Positions 54,060-62,843 of a stretch of 64,000 nucleotides of DNA are shown here, piece by piece. Both the position numbers and the translations under genes were made by a program. The stretch spans positions 124,001 through 188,000 of the forward strand of contig NZ_JAKIKT010000001.1 of assembly GCF_023349125.1 (NCBI RefSeq), in the 5' to 3' direction. The notes under the pieces were generated by a model that saw only the letters and a program-made list of their open reading frames with translations, was not told where the DNA came from and ran no database searches. The number at the start of each line of letters is the position of its first letter. Positions within the stretch are counted from its first letter, which is position 1. The DNA comes from Shewanella corallii. Lineage in GTDB: Bacteria; Pseudomonadota; Gammaproteobacteria; Enterobacterales; Shewanellaceae.

Positions 54060-54410
54060 AAGGCTTGCCAAGCTGCGCTTGGATTAGTTTGTCCCAGAGG
54101 GACAGGTTGGTATTTTGCACTTGCAGTTGGGACAAGAAGTCGCCTTTCAGGCGACAGAAAGTCGTGGGTTTCCAACCCACACCTGGGCAAGAGGGGATCA
54201 ACAGCAATTCCCTCTTGCATCTCCCTTGCCGCCCCAAACGAAGTTGTCACCCATCGTGAAATACTCCCAATAACGCAAACGCCACCGATTCCACATCCCT
54301 GTATCAGCGGTGGCTGACCTGTCATCCATGACAGGCCTTGCTATTGTGAGCATTTCCCTCCGGCAACTTCGAACGGGGAGTGGTGTATCCCGCGAGCCCT
54401 AGTAAAAGTG
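54060..54410 (+). repeat. modular hairpin repeat, copy R3
   Basis: About 350 bp. Hairpins in order: CCAAGC-tgc-GCTTGG (54068), GTCCC-aga-GGGAC (about 54092), GTCGCC-tttca-GGCGAC, GTGGGTT-tcc-AACCCAC (54166), GCAAGAGGG...CCCTCTTGC (54186-54218), TGTCAT-cc-ATGACA. From CGTGGGTTTCCAACCCACAC onward about 75 nt nearly match R2. Right end CGGCAACTTCGAACGGGGA (54361) with GGTGTATCC points at the DUF2726 gene stop 52 nt away. Confidence 0.82.
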
Positions 54411-54441
54411 ATGCATGTACTATTTTTTGAGGATTTACTTG

Positions 54442-55275
54442 TTACAAGCTATTTAACCGCATGATATTGTTTATCTTTTTTCTAAAGTCTGATTTTGTCG
54501 TTAAAGAATCGGATTCAGCTCGAATTCGATGTAGTTGAAGACTGGCAGCATTAAAAATCGCATCTTTCTTTTCGTCGCGTAATCTAGCCTCTGGTCGATC
54601 ATGATAAAAGCTATCTACCTCAAAGAAAAATTTCGGCATATGGTTATCTGCTGGATCATATACAACAAAGTCAACTACACCTTTGAAGTAAAAGCTTTGT
54701 TCTTCTGGGCTTAAGCTTGATGATATAGATGCATATTCAAAGATATTGCTCAAAGCTACATTAGGGTAAATAAAGTACGAGGGAAAGACATCTTTTAATG
54801 CTTGATAGAACTCATATTCTAAAGAACTTTTGAATAGAGGATTTAACCAATCAGTTCGTGGGAAATAAGTTCTTTTCTGCGTGATTTCGCTTGTGACGGA
54901 GGTTTTTTTCACATTTTTTGAACCATTAATCACGTCTTTGGCTAGAGATGAGTAGCGGCAAATCTTGGCAAAACTAATGGCTTCTGAATCACCTTGTAAC
55001 TCAGATGATTTCAATCCTATTTCTTCTATCTTTAATAATGCGGGTTCAGTTAAGTAAATATAACCAGCCATATTCAGCTTTATGTAATCAAAGCATAATT
55101 TTGAAACTAACACCGGCTTTTCTCTTTCAGAATAAGAGATAAATTCAGACTCTAGGAAAGAACAAATTCTTTCCCATTCTAACTTGTTATTTTTAAGAGT
55201 CGATTGCTGTGTTTTGGCTAGCTTAAGAATTTCACCCCAACTTTGGCTTGCCATAAGTCTGTAAAAGTCTTCCAT
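54442..55275 (-). CDS. DUF2726-type nuclease-like protein, AT-rich
   Basis: 277 residues. The C-terminal third reads YFKGVVDFVVYDPADNHMPK followed by FFFEVDSFYHDRPEARLRDE and KKDAIFNAASLQLHRIRAES. The order Asp ... Glu-Val-Asp ... His ... Arg-Asp-x3-Lys-Asp fits DUF2726, a group with a PD-(D/E)xK nuclease-like fold. The N-terminal 150 residues are helical and unrecognised. Composition is much more AT-rich than neighbours, and the gene is flanked by repeats R3 and R4, so it is probably acquired. DNA cutting or defence is possible but unproven. Confidence 0.78.
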   Translation of the reverse strand: MEDFYRLMASQSWGEILKLAKTQQSTLKNNKLEWERICSFLESEFISYSEREKPVLVSKLCFDYIKLNMAGYIYLTEPALLKIEEIGLKSSELQGDSEAISFAKICRYSSLAKDVINGSKNVKKTSVTSEITQKRTYFPRTDWLNPLFKSSLEYEFYQALKDVFPSYFIYPNVALSNIFEYASISSSLSPEEQSFYFKGVVDFVVYDPADNHMPKFFFEVDSFYHDRPEARLRDEKKDAIFNAASLQLHRIRAESDSLTTKSDFRKKINNIMRLNSL

Positions 55276-55554
55276 AGAACCTCAAATTAGTAACATGTAA
55301 TATTTTGACAATGAGGCTACCTGTTTATTTGAATAACAATTCGTCTTGTTTACCCATTTATTCGTGCTCACACAATTCATCCGTTTCAATCAGAAATCAG
55401 AAACCTAAAATTTCGTCGACAGACACTTTTACGGACAAAAGCGAGATGCCTCGCTATCTGACTCCAAAGGTCATGGTTATTGGATAGACACTACCAGTAT
55501 TTGTCTTAAAAAATCGATACTTTTAAGTTAATCAGCAGATAAGTTTGCAGGGGC

Positions 55555-55907
55555 GTGTTAAGGAAAGTGGGGACATCCCTGAGGGATACACAGCGATTGA
55601 AAGTGGGGACACCCAAAACACTTTTGCTGAGGGATACACTGAGTCCCCGTCCGACGCTGCCGATGGTGTTGCTGAAAATGGCGTAGCGAGGCATGGATGC
55701 CGAAGCAGCGACAGTCGAATCATGGACGAGCGTCTGTAGCGATAGCCAATTTTCAGCATAAGCCTGAGGAGTTGTCAGCGTTGGTTGGGGCGCCCTTTGG
55801 GGTGGAGGGGACTTTGGGCGAGCAAAGCCCCCTCCCCGGGTGTGGGTTGGAGACCCACGATGTTCTGCCAGGCGCAGCCTGACAAACTAATGCCCCGCCG
55901 GGGCACA
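55555..55907 (-). repeat. modular hairpin repeat, copy R4 (inverted)
   Basis: About 350 bp, minus-strand orientation relative to R1. Conserved end GGATACACTGAGTCCCCGTC (55632) on the left. About 55680-55800 nearly matches the R1 middle block over 100 nt on the opposite strand. Hairpins at the right: GGGGACTTTG...CAAAGCCCCC, GTGGGTT-gga-GACCCAC (55842-55858), CAGGC-gca-GCCTG, GCCCC-gcc-GGGGC. Two short direct repeats AGTGGGGACA lie at the left edge (55569, 55602). The 280 bp between it and the DUF2726 gene start show no gene. Confidence 0.8.
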
Positions 55908-55908
55908 G

Positions 55909-56436
55909 TTAACTCTCGGGTTTTCCTTCCACTATCTGAGCCAGCAGATGGGTGAAGGAATTTGCCATCAACACCAGTCCTTCATAATTGTGATTGCGCC
56001 AGTCTCTCTCACGAATACCGCAAGACAGATACCAGATCTTGCCGTAGTTCCCTTTTGTCAGATCCAGTAGCAATTTGTCGTGGGAAATAGAGTTGGTAAT
56101 CACCAGCAGATGGGGAGGGATTTTTGAGTCGCCATCATCGTCGACGTCACAGGCCATTTGCGTAAAAGTAAGCACATCAATGGCGTCCCGGAACCAGTCC
56201 AGAAACTCCATCCAAACGCCATTTATCCGAATATTTACCTGTTTATCAGTCAGAATTCTGCGGCCAACATGGGTCATAAACCATTTGTAGTCTTCCGGCA
56301 GACTGGTGCCCATAAAGGCTTCTATGGCGGCAATGTCGCTATCAGCAGAGTAGTAAAGCTCTGCTGTGTCTCCATCCTCAGTATCTACCGGCTCCCATTT
56401 TATTTGCGCACTCAGCTTGGCGATCTGATCTGACAT
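55909..56436 (-). CDS. SMI1/KNR4 family protein
   Basis: 175 residues with the SMI1/KNR4 signature: DSDIAAIEAFMGTSLPEDYK, then WFMTHVGRRILTDKQVNIRI and VITNSISHDKLLLDL. In bacteria this fold is common among immunity proteins for polymorphic toxins, but isolated copies are also widespread; no toxin gene is seen nearby. Its stop lies directly at the edge of repeat R4, consistent with a position in an accessory block. CAGGAC precedes the ATG. Confidence 0.82.
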   Translation of the reverse strand: MSDQIAKLSAQIKWEPVDTEDGDTAELYYSADSDIAAIEAFMGTSLPEDYKWFMTHVGRRILTDKQVNIRINGVWMEFLDWFRDAIDVLTFTQMACDVDDDGDSKIPPHLLVITNSISHDKLLLDLTKGNYGKIWYLSCGIRERDWRNHNYEGLVLMANSFTHLLAQIVEGKPES

Positions 56437-56498
56437 GTCCTGGTTCCCTTTCCGTCACAGACTCAAACACTCGTGATTACTCATAATTCTTGGTTAAA

Positions 56499-56567
56499 AC
56501 CTGTGATAGTGCTATGACCCAAAGGTCTGTGATAGTGTGATTTACAAAATAATAACAAATCACAGGT
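56499..56567. promoter_or_regulatory. repeated CTGTGAT sites before the GNAT gene
   Basis: CCTGTGATAGTG (56500-56511) and TCTGTGATAGTG (56526-56537) are direct repeats 26 bp apart, and ATCACAGGT (56559-56567) is an inverted copy of the first, overlapping the GNAT ribosome site. Possible regulator array for the GNAT/oxidoreductase operon; regulator unknown. Confidence 0.5.
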
Positions 56568-56573
56568 AACACC

Positions 56574-57149
56574 ATGTCCAACCAGGAATCCCAACTGATT
56601 ATCCGCCAGATGGCCCCCAGAGACTTTGATGCTGTGCTACTGCTTGGTGAGCAGGTCCATGGCGGAGGGTATTTGGATACTCCTCACCTTGAACAGCTAT
56701 GGCAGGCCGGGATCTCCGGTGGTATCAATGCCAGTTTTGTGGCATTTCGCGGGGACGATTTACTTGGGTTCAGGTTGACGGTAGCTGCGGGAAACTGGCA
56801 ACCGGATGAGTGGTGCTCGCCCGAGCTTTGGGGGTTAGCAGTGGATCGGGTTTGTTATTTTAAGTCCAACACTCTGTCAGAAGCGGCAAGGGGTCAGGGA
56901 TTGGGGGGACGTTTGTTGCAGAAGTCTGCTGACGCAGTCAAAGCTCAGGGAGCTTTGGGTGGTGTCGCCCACCTGTGGCAGCAGAGCCCACATAATGCCG
57001 CCGTCAGGTACTTCACCAAGGCGGGAGGGCGATTAATTAAGGCTCACCCTGATCGCTGGAATCAGGCCCATGATAACCCTGACTATATCTGTACTCTATG
57101 CGGCGATGATTGCCATTGTGTGGCTTGCGAAATGCTGCTGGAGTTCTGA
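56574..57149 (+). CDS. GNAT-family acetyltransferase with C-terminal cysteine cluster
   Basis: 191 residues. GNAT core: IRQMAPRDFDAVLLLGEQVH at the start and the acetyl-CoA site LSEAARGQGLGGRLLQKSAD (R/Q-x-x-G-x-G/A form), then PHNAAVRYFTKAGGR. The last 19 residues hold C173, C176, C180, C182 and C185 (CTLCGDDCHCVAC), a probable zinc or Fe-S site not usual in GNAT enzymes. Only 3 bp separate it from the FAD oxidoreductase gene. Substrate unknown; an amine or amino acid is plausible from the partner. Confidence 0.87.
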   Translation: MSNQESQLIIRQMAPRDFDAVLLLGEQVHGGGYLDTPHLEQLWQAGISGGINASFVAFRGDDLLGFRLTVAAGNWQPDEWCSPELWGLAVDRVCYFKSNTLSEAARGQGLGGRLLQKSADAVKAQGALGGVAHLWQQSPHNAAVRYFTKAGGRLIKAHPDRWNQAHDNPDYICTLCGDDCHCVACEMLLEF

Positions 57150-57152
57150 TCT

Positions 57153-58481
57153 ATGTATGACCCTCTGACCAGTTCAAATCCCCAGGGGTTACCTTTAGCC
57201 AACTCTTACTGGGCCTCTACGGTTGATATTACTCCTGCAAGACCTTCCCTGAACGGTCGTCGGCAAACTGATATTGCAGTGATTGGCGCGGGCTTTACCG
57301 GCTTACTGACAGCCCGTTATCTGGCGGAGGAGTATGGTCGTGAAGTCACTGTTGTTGAAGCGAACCGGGTTGGTTTCGGAGCCAGCGCACGCAATGGCGG
57401 CTTTGTGTTGAAAGGATCTGGACGTTTGGGGTTTGCCCAGATGGCCAGGCGCTGGGATCTGGACACTGCCCGAGGGATATATGGCGAGTTTTCAGAGGCG
57501 GTTGCCAGAGTAAAGGGGATGATAGAGTCAGACAAGATTGCCTGTGAGCCCCAGCAACCAGGTTATTTGAAAATTGCCCATAGTCCAAAGGCGATGAAGT
57601 CTCTGCAATCAGGGGCTGAGTTTATTACCGGGCAGATGGGAATGCAGGCTGAGTTTATCGAGCCGGAACGCTTTCGCCGCGAGTATTTAAACCACAGGCA
57701 ATCATTCGGTGCCCTGCGTCTGGAGGACGGTTTTGGACTGAATCCTTTAAAGCTGCTGCAGGGCTATGCGCAGAGGGCACAGGAGTTGGGAGTGACGATT
57801 TTTGAGGACTCCACTGTGCTGGGTACGCAACGCACCGACAAAGGATTCACGCTGGAGACGGCAGGCGGACAGCTTGAGGCCAACGCTGTTGTTTACGCTG
57901 GTAATGCATATACCCAGCCGACCCTGACGGCTATGCTCAGTGGGCGTGCCTTGCCTATCCTCAGCAATGTGATTGTGACCGCGCCATTGACCCCGGAGCA
58001 GCTGCAAATGGTGGGGCTGCATACGACTCAGGTCGCCATGGATACCCGGGTGCTCAAATATTACTATCGGTTGCTGCCGGATAATCGCTTGCTGTTTGGG
58101 GGCCGCGGGGCTGTGTGGGGCAAGCACGCAGATAAAGAGGTGTATGTCACCCGCTTGAAACAGGCTATGGTTCGGGCTTTCCCACCTCTGGCACAGGTTG
58201 ATATCAGCCATCACTGGCATGGTTGGCTGGCGGCATCTCTCGATGATATTCCCCACATTTATACCCGTGATGGTGAAGGTTACAGCCTGGGATATTGTGG
58301 TGCCGGCGTGTCATTTTCGGCTCAGGCAGCCTGGCGTCTGGCGGGCATGCTCAATGGGGTAAAACCACCTGATTTACCCCTGTATGGCCAGCCGCTGCCC
58401 AGCTTCCCCTTTGCCCGGTTTCGGCGGTTTGGGCAATGGGGTTTCTATCACTTTGGCCGGTTTATGGATGCCCTGGGATAG
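57153..58481 (+). CDS. FAD-dependent amine/amino-acid oxidoreductase (DAO family)
   Basis: 442 residues. FAD fold IAVIGAGFTGLLTARYLAEE then VTVVEANRVGFGASARNGGF, the motif typical of DAO enzymes of the PuuB (gamma-glutamylputrescine oxidase) type. Near the C-terminus HWHGWLAASLDDIPHI and LGYCGAGVSFSAQAAWRLAG complete the flavin site. Not membrane-bound. Second gene of a pair with the GNAT protein; ends 2 nt from the convergent antiporter gene. Substrate likely an amine or N-methyl amino acid; exact identity not determined. Confidence 0.88.
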   Translation: MYDPLTSSNPQGLPLANSYWASTVDITPARPSLNGRRQTDIAVIGAGFTGLLTARYLAEEYGREVTVVEANRVGFGASARNGGFVLKGSGRLGFAQMARRWDLDTARGIYGEFSEAVARVKGMIESDKIACEPQQPGYLKIAHSPKAMKSLQSGAEFITGQMGMQAEFIEPERFRREYLNHRQSFGALRLEDGFGLNPLKLLQGYAQRAQELGVTIFEDSTVLGTQRTDKGFTLETAGGQLEANAVVYAGNAYTQPTLTAMLSGRALPILSNVIVTAPLTPEQLQMVGLHTTQVAMDTRVLKYYYRLLPDNRLLFGGRGAVWGKHADKEVYVTRLKQAMVRAFPPLAQVDISHHWHGWLAASLDDIPHIYTRDGEGYSLGYCGAGVSFSAQAAWRLAGMLNGVKPPDLPLYGQPLPSFPFARFRRFGQWGFYHFGRFMDALG

Positions 58482-58483
58482 AC

Positions 58484-59950
58484 TCAGACCTCCTGGGGAG
58501 TCAGCTCTGTATCCTCATCCAGAGGCAGTAGCTTGATGTTGAACCAGGCATAGCCGGCGCTGACCAAAGGGCAGATATAGTTGAAGAAGGCAAAAGGCAG
58601 ATAAGCCAGAGTAGCGACTCCCAGTGTACTGGCCATAAAGGCCCCACAGGTATTCCAGGGAACCAGTGGGCTGGTAACCGTGGCGGAATCCTCCAGTGCC
58701 CTGGAGAGGTTTACCGGGGCAAGATTGGCGCGGGTGAATTCTATTCTCAACATCCTGCCGGGCAATATAATGGCAATGTACTGATCGCCAGTCACCAGGT
58801 TGGCCCCAATACCGCTTACCAGAGTGGTGATAACCAGGCTGGATGAGCTCTTCACCATGGACAGCATTCCCTGCAGCAAACGGTTCAGCAGGTCTGTTGC
58901 TTCCATCACTCCACCAAAAGCCATGGCTGCCAAAATCAACCAGACTGTGGTGACCATACTGGCCATGCCGCCACGGCTTAACAGACTGTTGAGGATAGGG
59001 TCATCGGTGTTGGCCACGTAGCCATTGAACATGGCGATCCAGAGCCCTTTAATCAGCGCCATAGGCTGGCTCAGGTTATTTTCCCCGGACAGGGCTACCG
59101 TTCCGTCAAATTGAAATAAGGCTGCACAGACTACCCCTGCCAGTGTACCCAGAATCACAGTGGGAAAAGCGGGCATCTTCCGGTAGGCCAGGTAGATAAC
59201 GACCAGCAGTGGCAGCAGCAGATGGGGTCCCACGTTGAACTGAGTATCGAGCAGCTGTTCTGTGGTCGCCAGGTTGGCTTCCAGCCCTGAGGTGTCCTGA
59301 GTCAGGCCAATAATCAGAAACAGTGTCATTGCGATAATAATGCTTGGAACCGTCGTCCATGCCATATGTCTGATGTGGCTGAAGATATCTGTACCTGCCA
59401 CCGCAGGAGCCAGGTTGGTGGTATCGGACATGGGCGACATTTTGTCACCAAAGTAGGCGCCGCTGATGATGGCTCCGGCCGTGATCTCTATGCTGAGTCC
59501 CATCGCCTGAGCGATACCAATAAGCGCGATACCCAGAGTGCCTGCCACTGTCCAGGAGCTGCCGATGGACAGAGCAACCATGGCACACAGCAGACAACTG
59601 GCGGTATAGAAATAATCGGGGTGAAGCACCTGGATTCCGTAGTAGATCATGGCAGGTACCGTGCCGCTTAAAATCCAGGTCCCTATCAGCGAGCCCACGG
59701 TAAACAGGATCAGCAAGGCTGGTGTTGCCAGGCCGATACTGCGAACCATACCCTCTTCGATATCCTTCCACTTGTAGCCGTTTTTTATCCCCACCAACAT
59801 GGCGACACAGGCAGACAGGATCAGAGCTATCTGGTTGGCTCCCCCTGAGCTGTCAAAGGAAAACAGATAGACGGCAGTAGCCAACATAGCCATAAGGGTC
59901 ACTACCGGGATCATGGCATCAATCAGGCTGGGTTGTTTGACCTTGTTCAT
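58484..59950 (-). CDS. NhaC-family Na+/H+ antiporter
   Basis: 488 residues with about 11-12 membrane segments. Family stretches: GYKWKDIEEGMVRSIGLATP, FTVGSLIGTWILSGTVPAMI, GSSWTVAGTLGIALIG, and ISGAYFGDKMSPMSDTTNLA, the most diagnostic. NhaC-type carriers exchange Na+ for H+, some exchange malate/lactate. AAGAGA lies before the ATG. Convergent with the FAD oxidoreductase. Confidence 0.93.
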   Translation of the reverse strand: MNKVKQPSLIDAMIPVVTLMAMLATAVYLFSFDSSGGANQIALILSACVAMLVGIKNGYKWKDIEEGMVRSIGLATPALLILFTVGSLIGTWILSGTVPAMIYYGIQVLHPDYFYTASCLLCAMVALSIGSSWTVAGTLGIALIGIAQAMGLSIEITAGAIISGAYFGDKMSPMSDTTNLAPAVAGTDIFSHIRHMAWTTVPSIIIAMTLFLIIGLTQDTSGLEANLATTEQLLDTQFNVGPHLLLPLLVVIYLAYRKMPAFPTVILGTLAGVVCAALFQFDGTVALSGENNLSQPMALIKGLWIAMFNGYVANTDDPILNSLLSRGGMASMVTTVWLILAAMAFGGVMEATDLLNRLLQGMLSMVKSSSSLVITTLVSGIGANLVTGDQYIAIILPGRMLRIEFTRANLAPVNLSRALEDSATVTSPLVPWNTCGAFMASTLGVATLAYLPFAFFNYICPLVSAGYAWFNIKLLPLDEDTELTPQEV

Positions 59951-60090
59951 CTTTGTTGTCTCTTATTTATTGTTATTGTGTCCTGCGGGAAGGAGGCTGG
60001 CACACTATCCGGCGCATTAGGTTATGCTGACACAAGTAACAGGCAATGGTCGATAACAAATTATTTACAAGCTTGTAGGCGATCTCTGAT

Positions 60091-60711
60091 TCAGCCGGGA
60101 GTTTGGCCTTGTTTACGCTGCCACAGCAAGATAATCAGAGCACAGATGGCAAGGACCAGAGTTCCGGTCGACCACATCAGCATTCTGTGGCTGTGATAGA
60201 AGGCCACCAAAGGCCCCATTTCATGGGTTAGCAGGGCGGGTCCTACGCCGAAGATAATTACCCACACCAGAGTGGCTAAAGTATTACCCAGCAGAAAGGT
60301 GCGCAGTGGCAGCTTGGCTATGCCGCAGCCGATACACAGGGTTTGCTTGAGCCCCTCAACAAAGCGACTCATCAACAGTGCGGCGATACCATATTTGCCG
60401 ATAAACCCGTGCAGCTTCTTTTCTGTTTCTGGTTTTACCCAGCCCTTTTCCAGCAGGACATTGCCAAACTTCAGACCGATAAAGTAACCGATACAGTTGC
60501 CGCTGAATGCCGCCAGTGCGCCCACACTCAATACCCCGGGCAGGGACATTTCGCCATTGGCGGCAAGCATACCGGACACAATAAGAAAGGACTGCCCGGG
60601 GGCAGGGACGCCAAAGCCTTCGACGGCCACGGCCAGCGCCAGAATAAACAGGCCATATTGATGCAGGTAGGGGCTGAGCTCATTGATGATGTGGTGCAGG
60701 GTATCGAGCAT
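60091..60711 (-). CDS. DedA family membrane protein
   Basis: 206 residues. DedA/SNARE-associated pattern: GLFILALAVAVEGFGVPAPG, FLIVSGMLAANGEM, GNCIGYFIGLKFG, and SRFVEGLKQTLCIGCGIAKL with the conserved Arg. Four to five membrane segments. DedA proteins act in phospholipid (undecaprenyl phosphate or aminophospholipid) flipping. No ribosome site is obvious at the ATG. Confidence 0.93.
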   Translation of the reverse strand: MLDTLHHIINELSPYLHQYGLFILALAVAVEGFGVPAPGQSFLIVSGMLAANGEMSLPGVLSVGALAAFSGNCIGYFIGLKFGNVLLEKGWVKPETEKKLHGFIGKYGIAALLMSRFVEGLKQTLCIGCGIAKLPLRTFLLGNTLATLVWVIIFGVGPALLTHEMGPLVAFYHSHRMLMWSTGTLVLAICALIILLWQRKQGQTPG

Positions 60712-60879
60712 GGTAAGGCCCCGGGAAGCGTTGTGTCTGAAAATACGATAATGCAGGGAGAAAGTGTAATCCAGCCGGTTTTTCCCGGGGATTATCTTTT
60801 GTTCATTGAGCTATGGCGACGCGGTGGCATTAGCCAGCAAGCGCAACAGATTGCGCTCGCTGGCTTGGTTCCTGCCGGG

Positions 60880-62745
60880 CTATTTGAGGAACTGCCGCAT
60901 CTGGCCCATCGCCTGCTGCAGCTGGGTAAAGTCTGGGTCACCGGCAATAGCGTGATACTGCTTGTCCAACAGTTGGTAACCGCCATTGGTTCCGCTTACC
61001 GCCAGGATGTTGCGGTTGGAAACCAGCGCATAATCCGTGTAGCTGGCCAGCAGCTGGTAAGGCCGTGGTTGTGGGTTCAGCAGATCGTCTCCAGTGCTGT
61101 AATCGGATAGCGGGTTCTCAAGGCCCAGATAACGGCTCAACAGAGTCGGTGCGATATCGGCGTGGCTGGTGGTTTGGGTTTCCATACCCGCCTTGATACC
61201 TGGCCCGGCTATGATCAGCGGAACCTTAATCTGGGCGTCGGTAAAGTTGGAGTTGTGGCCCCAGAAGTTAAGGTGGTTGTCGTTCAGCTCCTGGCCATGA
61301 TCTCCTGTGATTATCACCAGAGTATTGTCCCAGTCCGGACTCTGCTTAAGGCTGTCCAACACCTTACCCACCAGAGAATCTACATAGTGGGCACTGGTCA
61401 TATAGCGATTGCGCATCAGGCTGGCATCATAGTCGTTATCGAACGCCATATAATCCACGGTTTCAGCCATAGGTTCAAACTTCACCGGGTAATCGGCCGG
61501 GAAGGTATACATATGGGGTGCGTCGTAGAACAGGAATGAGAAGGCTGGTTTGTTCTGGTCCCTGTGGGAATTCCAGTCGAGCCAGAGATCGGTAATCTCT
61601 TCATCACGGCCTGTTACCGAGTCCGCTTTGGAGCGCAGTCTCAGATCCGGCACATTGGCAAAAACTGTCTGGTCAAACTCAGGTTTTTGCAGGTGCGCTG
61701 AGGCGAAAATCCTCAACTGGTAGTCTCGCTGTTGCAGTACGTCCATCAGAACCGGACTGCGACGGTTGGCGTAGAAACTTTGCCAATAGGTTGCCGGCAT
61801 GCCGTAGAAGAGGCCAAAAATGCCGGCACGGGTGGCGTTGCCGGTAGACAGATGATTGTCGAACTGACGGGCCTGCTGAGCGAACTGCCAGATATTGGGC
61901 GAGTATGCTTTGGTCATGGCGTCCCAGCGCCAGGAGTCCACCACTATCATCACAATATTGACCGGCCTGGTCTGCTGGTTAAGTTGCAGCGGGGCTTTGG
62001 GATAGTCCAGAGTGCCGCCGTTTTTCAGTTGCATCTGTTTTTGCCGGGCCAGCTTTTCTTCGTCCAGCCAACCCCATTTACGCATCAGGCTGTTGGCCGT
62101 CGCCGGATAGAAGAGTGGCAGGTAACGGTTTTGAGCTGTGATGCTCTGTACCGCATTGGCTGCAGCCCAGATATGGGTGAAGTGGGTCGCCAGTAAGCAG
62201 ATAAACAGCAAGGCCAGAAAACCCTTGTTCAACGGATACCTTTGCCAGTTCGCAAAGCGGGAAATCAGCAGGTAGCTGCCCGTCATTACTGCTAACGTCA
62301 TCAGGCTGACCGCGGCTATGGTTAGTAGGTTGCTGAGTGTGGGCTCCACCATACCGCCGGACAGTATCATCTCCACCAGAACCCACTGAATATGGAATCT
62401 GTACTGAGCGAATACCTGGGTGTCGGTATACAGCGCCAGCAAGGGAAGGGCAAAGGCCAGTCCGGTCAGTACAGCTCTGACTGTAAAAGGGCGGATAAAG
62501 ACCAGAGGCAGGCACAGCAGGGACCAGAGTCCGATAAGCAATCCCATTTGCCCAAGTGTGGCGACAGTCAGGTAGCCAAGACTCAGGGCGTTTTGGCTGT
62601 CAGGCAGGTATGAAAAGTACAGGCCAGCGATCGCACTTGCCAGCAGTGACGTGATGATAAACATCACACCATGGTTAAGTAATCTGTTGCGCATGAGAAA
62701 AGGTTTACGGCGCTGATGTTGGAAGGCGACGTCATGTGCCCACAT
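60880..62745 (-). CDS. LapC/YejM-like DUF3413-sulfatase-fold membrane protein
   Basis: 621 residues. Five membrane segments in the first 200 residues (DUF3413 part), with THFTHIWAAANAVQSITAQN and RYLPLFYPATANSLM at the junction, then an alkaline-phosphatase/sulfatase-like periplasmic domain: IVMIVVDSWRWDAMTKAYSP, STGNATRAGIFGLFYGMPA, LVIITGDHGQELNDNHLNFW. These match E. coli YejM (LapC/PbgA), which controls lipopolysaccharide synthesis through LapB and LpxC. Unlike YejM, the metal-site GDHGQE...H pattern is complete, so enzymatic activity is possible. Start: ATG at 62745; ATG at 62694 is an alternative, both with poor ribosome sites. Confidence 0.85.
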   Translation of the reverse strand: MWAHDVAFQHQRRKPFLMRNRLLNHGVMFIITSLLASAIAGLYFSYLPDSQNALSLGYLTVATLGQMGLLIGLWSLLCLPLVFIRPFTVRAVLTGLAFALPLLALYTDTQVFAQYRFHIQWVLVEMILSGGMVEPTLSNLLTIAAVSLMTLAVMTGSYLLISRFANWQRYPLNKGFLALLFICLLATHFTHIWAAANAVQSITAQNRYLPLFYPATANSLMRKWGWLDEEKLARQKQMQLKNGGTLDYPKAPLQLNQQTRPVNIVMIVVDSWRWDAMTKAYSPNIWQFAQQARQFDNHLSTGNATRAGIFGLFYGMPATYWQSFYANRRSPVLMDVLQQRDYQLRIFASAHLQKPEFDQTVFANVPDLRLRSKADSVTGRDEEITDLWLDWNSHRDQNKPAFSFLFYDAPHMYTFPADYPVKFEPMAETVDYMAFDNDYDASLMRNRYMTSAHYVDSLVGKVLDSLKQSPDWDNTLVIITGDHGQELNDNHLNFWGHNSNFTDAQIKVPLIIAGPGIKAGMETQTTSHADIAPTLLSRYLGLENPLSDYSTGDDLLNPQPRPYQLLASYTDYALVSNRNILAVSGTNGGYQLLDKQYHAIAGDPDFTQLQQAMGQMRQFLK

Positions 62746-62800
62746 CAAAGCAAAAAGGTTGACCCAGAAGTCCAGTTTTGGGAGCTTTTACAACAAGTAA

Positions 62801-62819
62801 GGACGGCATTGCACCGTCC
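62801..62819 (-). terminator. hairpin after the YhcH-family gene
   Basis: GGACGG (62801-62806) pairs with CCGTCC (62814-62819), 7-nt loop; T-run weak on the minus strand. Probably limits read-through into the LapC-like gene. Confidence 0.5.
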
Positions 62820-62843
62820 CGATTTCAATTAACGTTATAGGTT

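Noticed and set aside
55305..55487. Short plus-strand frame upstream of the DUF2726 gene
   Set aside because: Low-complexity, no ribosome site, in the promoter region of a divergent gene.
54060..55907. Insertion sequence or integron integrase near R3/R4
   Set aside because: No transposase or tyrosine recombinase frame is visible, and no target-site duplication could be identified by eye.
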